Assembly: GCA_027021285.1 (NCBI GenBank)
Contig: JALUUP010000258.1
Coordinates: 1-11,009, forward strand
Length of the DNA stretch: 11,009 nucleotides
Direction of reading: 5' to 3'
Origin: Bacteroidota bacterium
GTDB taxonomy: Bacteria > Bacteroidota > Ignavibacteria > SZUA-365 > JAADGX01
Of the stretch, positions 1-6,381 are shown piece by piece. The notes under the pieces were generated by a model. That model made no database searches. It was not told the origin of the DNA and saw nothing but the letters and a program-made list of their open reading frames with translations. Numbering within the stretch: the first letter of the stretch is position 1; the number at the start of each line of letters is the position of its first letter. The translations under genes were made by a program, and so were the position numbers.

Positions 1-684
1 TTCAAACCGCCGTTCGAATGGGGAGAAATTCGCAGGCATCTTGACGATCTGGGTTCCAAGTCCCTTCCCCTTGTCAGTATGGTTGGATTCATCATGGGAC
101 TGATTCTGGCCATGCAGACCCGTCCGACGCTGGATCGATTCGGGGCGGGAAGTTACTTGCCCGCAATGATTGCGTTATCCATTGTCCGCGAGCTTGGCCC
201 GGTGATTACAGCCCTTATCGTGGCGGGCCGTGTCAGCTCGGGAATCGCGGCCGAGATCGGCTCGATGCGAGTTACCGAACAGATCGATGCCCTGGAAGTC
301 AACGCGGTCGATCCATACAAGTACCTTGTCGTCACTCGTGTCGTTGCGTGCATAATCATGATGCCGCTTATTACCGCTTACGTAGATTTTTTAGCGATTC
401 TTGGAGGATACGTGGCCGAATCGATAACGTACACGTCGAGTTTCCAGCTGTATTTCACGGATGTCATAAACTCGCTGACCTTTTTCGACGTGATCCCGGG
501 TGTAGCCAAAACCGCCGTCTTCGGGTTTATCATCGGTATCATCGGGTCGTACCAGGGATACACTGCCGGTTCGGGAACGCGCGGCGTAGGACGGGCAGCG
601 ACTTCCGCGGTGGTGTACGCGTCCTTGCACATCATTTTCGTGGATATGGTCCTCGTTCGATTGACACTGTACATTTTTGGATGA
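1..684 (+). CDS. mlaE: MlaE-family ABC transporter permease (5' end missing)
   Basis: This is the membrane subunit of an Mla-type phospholipid ABC importer/exporter of the inner membrane, working with the ATPase and the Mce-domain protein encoded next. The reading frame is already open at base 1, and the residues before the first Met at base 79 (FKPPFEWGEI and following) fit the MlaE family, so the true start lies upstream of the window. There are 227 residues here, compared with about 250 for the family. The conserved cytoplasmic motif EIGSMRVTEQIDALEV is at fragment residues 85-100. About five hydrophobic segments are visible (near residues 22-42, 55-75, 105-130, 160-180 and 200-225). The stop is TGA at 682-684, and mlaF starts 10 nt later. 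The family call is secure; the direction of lipid transport cannot be read from sequence. Confidence 0.93.
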   Translation, partial: FKPPFEWGEIRRHLDDLGSKSLPLVSMVGFIMGLILAMQTRPTLDRFGAGSYLPAMIALSIVRELGPVITALIVAGRVSSGIAAEIGSMRVTEQIDALEVNAVDPYKYLVVTRVVACIIMMPLITAYVDFLAILGGYVAESITYTSSFQLYFTDVINSLTFFDVIPGVAKTAVFGFIIGIIGSYQGYTAGSGTRGVGRAATSAVVYASLHIIFVDMVLVRLTLYIFG

Positions 685-694
685 GTGTAACGTC

Positions 695-1423
695 ATGATT
701 GATATTAAGGATATCGTCGTTCGATTCGAAGACCACCTTGTGTTGGATGGGCTGTCCCTGCATGTTCCCAAAGGCTCCGCCGTGGTGATCCTGGGACGTA
801 GCGGCGTAGGAAAGAGCGTGTTATTAAAGAGTATCGTCGGGTTGCTGCGGCCGGAAAAGGGCAGTATCCGGGTGATGGGCCAGGAAGTGATCGGGATGAA
901 ACCGTCCCAGCTCAACAAGCTGCGAAAACACTTCGGGTACGTCTTCCAATACGCGGCGCTGTTCGATTCGATGACGGTGCGTGAAAACCTTGAGTTCCCG
1001 CTGCGCAGGCATTCAAATTTGAGCGAGGACGAAATCACGGCCCGGGTCGAAGAACTGTTGAAGCTGGTTGACCTGCTCGACGCCATCGATAAAATGCCCG
1101 GCGAGCTCAGCGGCGGCATGAAAAAACGGATCGGCCTGGCACGCGCTATTATCCCGCAACCGGACATCGTTCTCTATGATGAGCCAACGGCGGGGTTGGA
1201 TCCGGTCACCGCGCGGGAAATCAGCAAGCTCATTCACGATCTGGAGCGGCGTTTCGGTACAACATCGATCACCGTGACCCATGATCTCGAATGTGCCCAC
1301 ATAATTGCTGATCGCATTTGTATTTTGCATGACCGGCGCATCGTCGAAGAAGGCACGTTCGACGAGATGCTGAAAAGCGAGTATCCATTGACACGAGCAT
1401 TTTTTCAACCTGAGACAGTATGA
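695..1423 (+). CDS. mlaF: MlaF-family ABC transporter ATPase
   Basis: This 242-residue ATP-binding subunit powers the MlaE permease. All nucleotide-binding motifs are intact: Walker A GRSGVGKS (34-41), Q-loop Gln85, signature LSGGM (138-142), Walker B IVLYDE with catalytic Glu163, D-loop Asp169 and switch His196. LSGGMKKR and DEPTAGLDP are typical of MlaF/Mkl ATPases. I chose the ATG at 695 because it begins directly with the first beta strand (MIDIKDIVVRF) and has a GGATGAG-like site 9 nt upstream. A TTG at 677 would add six residues (M/LDECNV), overlap mlaE and lack a ribosome site. The stop overlaps the mlaD start as ATGA, so translation is probably coupled. Confidence 0.95.
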   Translation: MIDIKDIVVRFEDHLVLDGLSLHVPKGSAVVILGRSGVGKSVLLKSIVGLLRPEKGSIRVMGQEVIGMKPSQLNKLRKHFGYVFQYAALFDSMTVRENLEFPLRRHSNLSEDEITARVEELLKLVDLLDAIDKMPGELSGGMKKRIGLARAIIPQPDIVLYDEPTAGLDPVTAREISKLIHDLERRFGTTSITVTHDLECAHIIADRICILHDRRIVEEGTFDEMLKSEYPLTRAFFQPETV

Positions 1424-2490
1424 AACCATCGCAATCCAAATTCCGTGTCGGTCTTCTGATCGTTCTTGGTGTCGTAGCGATCACGCTCGGCATCTTTTTC
1501 GTGGGTGAAAAGAGCAAGCTCTTCAGCTCGGCATTTTTCGTGCGGGTAAATTTCACCTCCGTGGAGGGTGTAAAACCGGGGACGCTGGTTTACCTCTCCG
1601 GGTACAGCGTCGGCACCGTGTCCGACATCAGCCTTGTACGGGGCGATTCGGTACGCCTGACCCTGCGCCTGGAAGAACGGATACGGCCGTTCATCAAGCG
1701 CGATTCCCACGCCCGTATCGACCAGGAAGGACTTGTCGGGAACAAGGTTATCAGCCTCTTTACCGGGAGCGCCGCCTCGCAACCCGTCAACGACTATGAT
1801 TTCATTATCGGGATCCAACCGTACAGCCTGTCGGATCTCACCGCTGATGCGCGGACACTCGTGGATACGACGAAATACATCGCCGGACAAGTCAAGAATA
1901 TTTTCGTTGATGTGAACAGAGGCGTTGGTACTCTTGGATTGCTGCTGAAAGACGACGCAGTGTACAGGAACTTCGAAAGCATCACTGTCAGGACGGATAC
2001 GACCCTGGCTCTTGTCAACAAGCAGCTCCTGGGGTTGTCCTCCATCCTGGAGGACCTTACACAGGCCGTGTACAGGCTGGTACTTCGTTCTGATTCCACG
2101 GTGATGCGCGCAAATGAGGCGACACGTGAGGTGGAAATATTCGTACGCAAGTTGAACGAAGGGAAAGGAACTCTTGGAGCGCTGATTACCGACCGATCCA
2201 TGTACGATTCCCTGAATGCACTCCTGGGAGATCTCCAGGCGGTTTCGCACGATGCCAGCAACGCTGCCGACCAGATATCGAAAGCCGTGTATGCCATGCG
2301 GACACATTGGCTCCTGGGAAGGGTCTTCGGCCCCCTTGAGAAGGTCGAGCAAGAGCCTCCCGCTTCTTCGCTGAGTCGGCAGTGGAAAGAGCTTCGACGC
2401 CAGCAGCGCCGGTTGCAGCGTTTGCTGGAAGCTCTTCGCGAGAAAGGTGTGATAGACCCCGATACGCTCGACCTGGACCAGGAGCGGTGA
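1420..2490 (+). CDS. mlaD: MlaD/Mce-domain substrate-binding protein of the Mla transporter
   Basis: This is the membrane-anchored periplasmic Mce protein, which in the family forms a hexameric ring passing lipids to or from the MlaE permease. It has 356 residues. One N-terminal transmembrane helix spans about 9-28, with no lipoprotein cysteine. A single Mce/MlaD domain covers about 38-116, including VEGVKPGTLVYLSGYSVGTV and EGLVGNKVISL. A long helical tail follows. It holds two related segments at 168-187 and 248-267, each with GxGTLGxL and a D-x(3)-Y, exactly 80 residues apart. A very basic Gln/Arg/Leu helix lies at about 319-342. The protein is much longer than the roughly 180-residue E. 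coli MlaD. The ATG overlaps the mlaF stop (ATGA) and has no strong ribosome site, so it probably depends on coupling. Confidence 0.9.
   Translation: MKPSQSKFRVGLLIVLGVVAITLGIFFVGEKSKLFSSAFFVRVNFTSVEGVKPGTLVYLSGYSVGTVSDISLVRGDSVRLTLRLEERIRPFIKRDSHARIDQEGLVGNKVISLFTGSAASQPVNDYDFIIGIQPYSLSDLTADARTLVDTTKYIAGQVKNIFVDVNRGVGTLGLLLKDDAVYRNFESITVRTDTTLALVNKQLLGLSSILEDLTQAVYRLVLRSDSTVMRANEATREVEIFVRKLNEGKGTLGALITDRSMYDSLNALLGDLQAVSHDASNAADQISKAVYAMRTHWLLGRVFGPLEKVEQEPPASSLSRQWKELRRQQRRLQRLLEALREKGVIDPDTLDLDQER
2480..2484 (+). promoter_or_regulatory. Shine-Dalgarno of the PfkB-family kinase
   Basis: AGGAG ends 5 nt before the ATG at 2490. It lies inside the last codons of mlaD. It fixes the kinase start at 2490 rather than at an upstream in-frame ATG at 2382, which would add 36 low-complexity residues translated from mlaD coding sequence. 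Confidence 0.75.
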
Positions 2491-3386
2491 TGCGTACCGT
2501 TATTCCATGTCATTTCGTTCTTGACGAAATACACGCCGCCGATGGCAACGTGACCTGGAGCTATGGCGGAGCGTTTTTCCCCGTATCGGTGTTTTCCGCG
2601 TTGTCGCGGGAAGGCGATGAAATTATTCCCGTCTTTCCCGTGGGTGAGGATATGTACGACGAGCTTACAGCGACGCTTGAACGACTCCCCGGGGTACGTA
2701 CGGACGGTGTGTACCGGGTTACCAGGCCAACAACGCGTGTCAAGCTCTTTTTCGCCAGCGCGACGCATTACAATACGTGTCTCGTACGCCATTTGCCGCC
2801 GATTTCATACAGCCGTATCGCGCCGTTTCTTCCCGCCGATCTTGTTTACCTCAACGCTATGACCGCCGCCGACATCACCCTGGAAACGGTGGAACGGCTG
2901 CACGGGGGCGGAGCACGCGTGTACCATGATGTCCACATGCTTGCCTATTCGGTCCGGGACGGCGGACGACGTGTCCTCCGTCCGCAGCCTGAATGGCGAC
3001 GCTGGTGCGCCGCCGCCGACGTGATCCAGATGAACGAGCAGGAGGCGTCGGTGTTTACGGGAAGGAACAAGTCCCTGGAAGACGTCGCGGCGGACGTGTT
3101 GGATGCGGGAGCGGAAATGGTCGTATTGACGCGGGGCGAGCGGGGCGCCTTGATTGCGGATGGAAAAAGCATCCTCCGGGTACCGGTGGAACCGGTTGGC
3201 AGTGTACGCGACACGACCGGTTGCGGCGACGCGTTTGGCGCCGGGTTTATCTTGTCGCTTCTTCGCGGTGATTCCCGTGAAAACGCCGCGCGAAACGCTT
3301 CTGCTATCGCCGCGAAGGTTGCGACATTGTCCGGATCGAACGGGATCGAATCGCTGCGCCGGATATCCAGAGGAGCACTGTCGTGA
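2490..3386 (+). CDS. PfkB/ribokinase-family sugar kinase
   Basis: This 298-residue cytoplasmic kinase of the PfkB family transfers phosphate from ATP to a sugar or nucleoside hydroxyl. The substrate is not identified. Visible marks are the N-terminal substrate-side Gly-Gly (SYGGAFF, 24-30), the Mg-binding NxxE motif NEQE (182-185), the nucleotide strand LTRGERGAL (213-221) and the PfkB signature 2, DTTGCGDAFGAGF (241-253), whose catalytic base is Asp247. Cys245 replaces the commoner Ala, a variation seen in the family. The start overlaps the mlaD stop by one base (TGATG), and the stop overlaps the next start as GTGA. Its place between an Mla set and an RmlD-like reductase hints at envelope or nucleotide sugar metabolism, but that is inference. 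Ribokinase-like or adenosine kinase-like activity is also possible. Confidence 0.88.
   Translation: MRTVIPCHFVLDEIHAADGNVTWSYGGAFFPVSVFSALSREGDEIIPVFPVGEDMYDELTATLERLPGVRTDGVYRVTRPTTRVKLFFASATHYNTCLVRHLPPISYSRIAPFLPADLVYLNAMTAADITLETVERLHGGGARVYHDVHMLAYSVRDGGRRVLRPQPEWRRWCAAADVIQMNEQEASVFTGRNKSLEDVAADVLDAGAEMVVLTRGERGALIADGKSILRVPVEPVGSVRDTTGCGDAFGAGFILSLLRGDSRENAARNASAIAAKVATLSGSNGIESLRRISRGALS
3371..3375 (+). promoter_or_regulatory. Shine-Dalgarno of the RmlD-like reductase
   Basis: AGGAG lies 7 nt upstream of the GTG at 3383 and supports this non-ATG start. The GTG begins the protein just before its Rossmann glycine motif. Confidence 0.75.
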
Positions 3387-4321
3387 AGAAAGTATTGATC
3401 ACGGGAGCCCACGGGTTGCTGGGACAGAAAATCAGTCTTATCCTGGCTCGTGAATCGGACGCGGAAATTCTCATGACGGATATCCAGCGCACTACACCGT
3501 TCGATGTACCGCGATTCGATTACCACCAGCTCGACGTCACAAGGCTCGGTGACGTGAAGAGTCTCGTTGCATCCTACCGGCCGGATGTCATTATCAATAC
3601 CGCGGCAAAGACCGACGTTGACGATTGTGAAATCCAGCGCCAGGAGGCGTGGTGTGTCAACGTGGACAGCGTCAAGCACCTGGTTATCGCCGCGCGCAAG
3701 CTGGAACGCTGCCGTATCATCCACATCTCCACCGACTACGTGTTCAGCGGGGAGGAGGGCATGTATTCGGAGGATTCCCGCCCCAACCCGGTGAATTACT
3801 ACGGCAAGTCCAAGCTTGCGGCCGAGAACGTTTTGCGGGCGGGCGGGGTGGACCATCTCATCGTTCGCACACAGCTTCTGTACGGGACGGGCGTGAATAT
3901 CCGGAAGAATTTCGTGTTGTGGACGCTGGCCATGCTGAAGCAGGGCAAGCCGTTTGGAGTGGTCGACGACCAGGTCGGCAACCCCACACTCGTGGATGAC
4001 CTCGCTTTCGCCATACTCAAACTGGCCGAGACATCGACCGAAGGATTGTACCACGTGGCGGGCAGTGAAGCAGTGAGCCGGTACGACTGGGCACGCGCTA
4101 TCGCCATGGTGTTTGGCCTCGATCCGGACGTCATCTATCCCATCAGGACTGCCGAACTGCACCAGTCTGCACGTCGGCCGATGAACAGCACGTTTGTTAC
4201 GTTGAAATTCGAATCGGAATTCGGATTCGGACTTTCGAATATCCAGCAGGGACTCGAACGCTTCCGCTCCCAGTTGCAACAGGGAGCGCGGCTGTTCCAA
4301 ATGTTGAACCGAAGCAATTAA
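3383..4321 (+). CDS. RmlD-like NAD(P)-dependent sugar reductase (extended SDR family)
   Basis: This 312-residue enzyme of the RmlD branch of the extended short-chain dehydrogenases is the type that reduces dTDP-4-dehydrorhamnose to dTDP-L-rhamnose. A Rossmann glycine motif GAHGLLG is at 8-14. Other RmlD-type marks are NTAAKTDVDDCE (72-83), STDYVFSG (116-123), the catalytic Tyr140-x3-Lys144 (YGKSK), and the C-terminal RRPMNSTF. Translation starts at GTG, overlapping the kinase stop by 4 nt. No rmlA, rmlB or rmlC lies in the window, so rhamnose synthesis is not established. Another dTDP- or NDP-sugar reductase is equally possible. Bases 4210-4229 inside the gene form an imperfect palindrome. 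Confidence 0.85.
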   Translation: MKKVLITGAHGLLGQKISLILARESDAEILMTDIQRTTPFDVPRFDYHQLDVTRLGDVKSLVASYRPDVIINTAAKTDVDDCEIQRQEAWCVNVDSVKHLVIAARKLERCRIIHISTDYVFSGEEGMYSEDSRPNPVNYYGKSKLAAENVLRAGGVDHLIVRTQLLYGTGVNIRKNFVLWTLAMLKQGKPFGVVDDQVGNPTLVDDLAFAILKLAETSTEGLYHVAGSEAVSRYDWARAIAMVFGLDPDVIYPIRTAELHQSARRPMNSTFVTLKFESEFGFGLSNIQQGLERFRSQLQQGARLFQMLNRSN

Positions 4322-4323
4322 AA

Positions 4324-4331
4324 CAGGAAGG
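4324..4331 (+). promoter_or_regulatory. Shine-Dalgarno of serS
   Basis: CAGGAAGG ends 3 nt before the ATG at 4335, with its AGGA core 6 nt upstream. It lies in the 13-nt gap after the reductase stop. It gives serS its own initiation site instead of the stop/start overlap used by several neighbours. Confidence 0.6.
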
Positions 4332-4334
4332 CGC

Positions 4335-5651
4335 ATGATCGATATCAAGTTGATCCGGGAGCATCCGGAGAACGTCAAACGGGGCATCGCCTTGAAACGC
4401 GAACCGGATCACGTGGACGAGGTCCTTCGATTGGACCGGGAACGGCGGGAGCTCATCAATCGCGCCGATCAGCTCAAGGCGAAGCGGAACGCGGTTTCCG
4501 AAGAGATTGGTCGTCTCAAAAAGGAAGGGCGCCCGGCGGAAGACAGGATTGCCGAAATGAAGGAAGTCGCGAACACGATCAAGGAGCTTGACGCCAGGAT
4601 CCGCGAGATCGAACAGGAAGCACGCGAAGCCCTTTTGCGCATTCCCAATCTTCCACACGAGAGCGTGCCGGAAGGCTCGGACCCGGAAGCCAATCTGGAG
4701 GTCCGCCGCTGGGTTCCCGGCGAGATCCCCGGTCTGAACAGCGAAGCCGCGTTTCCCCACCTCGATCACGTGGAACTGGGCAAACGCCTTGGCATACTCG
4801 ATTTCGAACGGGGTGCGAAGATCACAGGCAGCGGTTTTCCCGTGTACATGGGCAGGGGAGCGGCCCTGGAACGCGCGTTGATAAATTTCATGCTCGACGT
4901 TCACACGGGGGCGAACGGCTATCGTGAAGTGTTCCCGCCGTTTCTCGTCAACGAAACCTCGATGACCGGTACAGGCCAGCTTCCGAAAATGTCCGAGGAC
5001 ATGTACAAGTGCGAAGGCGAAGACTTGTTCCTCGTGCCCACCGCCGAAGTGCCTCTCACCAACCTGTATCGGAACGAAATGTTCAAGGTCGAGGACCTGC
5101 CGGTTTCCTTGTGCGGGTATTCCGCCTGTTTTCGGCGCGAAGCCGGCTCGTACGGAAAAGAAACCAAGGGATTCTTGCGCGTGCACCAGTTTAACAAGGT
5201 GGAATTGGTGAAATTCATTCTTCCCGAAGAATCCTACGAGGCGCTGGAACAGATTACCAGACACGCCGAAGGCATCATGCGGGCGTTGAACATTCCGTAC
5301 CGGGTGCTGTTGCTGTGCACGGGCGATACGAGTTTCGCTTCCGCCAAGACGTACGACATCGAAGCATGGGCCACGGGCGAGCAACGGTGGCTGGAGGTGT
5401 CGTCGTGCAGCAATTTCGAGGACTTCCAGGCGCGGCGTGCGAACATCCGGTTTAAAAGGGAACCGAAAGCCAAACCGGAATTCGTTCATACCCTCAACGG
5501 CTCCGGTCTCGCGACTTCGCGGTTGATGGTCGCGCTGCTGGAGAACAACCAGACGGCCGATGGCGCAATCGTCGTGCCTGAACCCTTGCGAAAGTACACT
5601 GGCTTCGATCGGATCGAACCAACGGGCCCCGATGCAGATAATAACGATTGA
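4335..5651 (+). CDS. serS: Seryl-tRNA synthetase
   Basis: This class II aminoacyl-tRNA synthetase charges tRNA-Ser, and tRNA-Sec where present, with serine in the cytoplasm. It has 438 residues, full length for bacterial SerS. Its N-terminus MIDIKLIREHPENVKRG is typical. A long charged coiled-coil arm spans about 28-100 and would grip the tRNA-Ser variable arm. The catalytic core shows a motif 1 region (HTGANGYREVFPP, 190-202), the serine pocket TAEVPLTN (236-243), motif 2 FRREAGSYGKETKG (266-279) and motif 3 GSGLATSRLMVALLEN (389-404), with Arg396 as the class II arginine. Nothing essential is missing. It follows the reductase after 13 nt, and its last 20 nt overlap the HAD gene. An essential gene in this operon implies steady transcription of the whole set. 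Confidence 0.98.
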   Translation: MIDIKLIREHPENVKRGIALKREPDHVDEVLRLDRERRELINRADQLKAKRNAVSEEIGRLKKEGRPAEDRIAEMKEVANTIKELDARIREIEQEAREALLRIPNLPHESVPEGSDPEANLEVRRWVPGEIPGLNSEAAFPHLDHVELGKRLGILDFERGAKITGSGFPVYMGRGAALERALINFMLDVHTGANGYREVFPPFLVNETSMTGTGQLPKMSEDMYKCEGEDLFLVPTAEVPLTNLYRNEMFKVEDLPVSLCGYSACFRREAGSYGKETKGFLRVHQFNKVELVKFILPEESYEALEQITRHAEGIMRALNIPYRVLLLCTGDTSFASAKTYDIEAWATGEQRWLEVSSCSNFEDFQARRANIRFKREPKAKPEFVHTLNGSGLATSRLMVALLENNQTADGAIVVPEPLRKYTGFDRIEPTGPDADNND

Positions 5652-6381
5652 TCTCTGGAACACGCTGGTGGACAGCAGCAACGGTGATGAACGCCGTCGC
5701 ATCCGGTTCGAGGCGCTTCGGAAGGCCCTGCGAGGGCTTGGCGCAACCCGCACCGACGAGGAACTCCGTAATGCATACATCGCGGGGCAACAGGCTTTTC
5801 TCGACGTCTGGCGCCGCGCACACCGCACCTTGACGACGTCGGAAATCATCGGGGAGATATGGGCGTCTTTGAACATCGAGGTGCCGGAGCACGTTCACGA
5901 GGACGTCGTTACGGTATTCGCGGAGAGCATCCTGCATGCTCCGCCGCGGCTTTTGGGCGGGGTGGCGGAGACCCTTCCCGTACTGGCGGTTACCAACCGT
6001 CTCGCCCTGATTTCCGATACGGCGTTCTCACCGGGTAGAATCCTCAGGCTGGTGCTGGAGCGACTGGGTATCGCTCGTTACTTTACCGCGATGGTTTTTT
6101 CGGACGAAGCCGGCGTATCGAAACCCCGGCCGGAAATTTTTCAGAAGGCCCTCGAGGCGGTGGATGGGAACGTGGAGGATTGCATCCATATAGGTGACAT
6201 CGAGCGCACGGACATCGCGGGAGCCAAGAGACTCGGGTGCAAGGCGATACTCTATACCGGCGACCCGGCGACCCAGTTGATCGAACCGCGCCAGGACCAG
6301 ACCGCCGCCGATGCCGTTTTACAGAGCTGGTACGATGCACCCGCGATCATTCAGCGTTTACGTGTCGCCGCGCGGATATGA
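5632..6381 (+). CDS. HAD-superfamily hydrolase with DxW motif I
   Basis: This 249-residue protein has the haloacid dehalogenase fold with an alpha-helical C1-type cap (about residues 14-105). Motif I is IDLWNTLV: nucleophile Asp7 is present, but Trp9 replaces the second aspartate that acts as general acid in phosphatases. Motif II is LISDT with Ser128, motif III is SKPRPEIF with Lys164, and motif IV is GDIERTD with Asp189 and Asp194, all intact. It begins at ATG 5632, immediately before the motif I strand, and overlaps serS by 20 nt without a convincing ribosome site. An ATG at 5560 would add 24 residues from serS sequence and is less likely. Substrate is unknown. The superfamily is secure, but activity as an ordinary phosphatase is doubtful. 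Its stop overlaps the ABC gene start as ATGA. Confidence 0.87.
   Translation: MQIITIDLWNTLVDSSNGDERRRIRFEALRKALRGLGATRTDEELRNAYIAGQQAFLDVWRRAHRTLTTSEIIGEIWASLNIEVPEHVHEDVVTVFAESILHAPPRLLGGVAETLPVLAVTNRLALISDTAFSPGRILRLVLERLGIARYFTAMVFSDEAGVSKPRPEIFQKALEAVDGNVEDCIHIGDIERTDIAGAKRLGCKAILYTGDPATQLIEPRQDQTAADAVLQSWYDAPAIIQRLRVAARI

Noticed and set aside
677..694. TTG start for mlaF six codons upstream
   Set aside because: There is no ribosome site before it and the added residues do not fit the family; the ATG at 695 does.
391..2352. Minus-strand open frames opposite mlaF and mlaD
   Set aside because: They are antisense shadows of conserved genes, with no motif, ribosome site or promoter.
2945..4387. 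Long open frame (480 codons) on the minus strand opposite the kinase and reductase
   Set aside because: It is antisense to two well-supported genes and has no family motif; base composition alone explains the lack of stops.
4197..5876. Long open frame (559 codons) on the minus strand opposite serS
   Set aside because: It lies entirely antisense to clear coding sequence, shows no recognisable domain and is rich in Arg, His, Phe and Pro as expected from antisense of GC-biased codons.
6237..6377. Upstream ATG giving the ABC exporter 47 more residues
   Set aside because: The extension is out-of-frame HAD coding sequence without hydrophobic or family character; the ATG at 6378 overlaps the HAD stop, the pattern used elsewhere in the operon.
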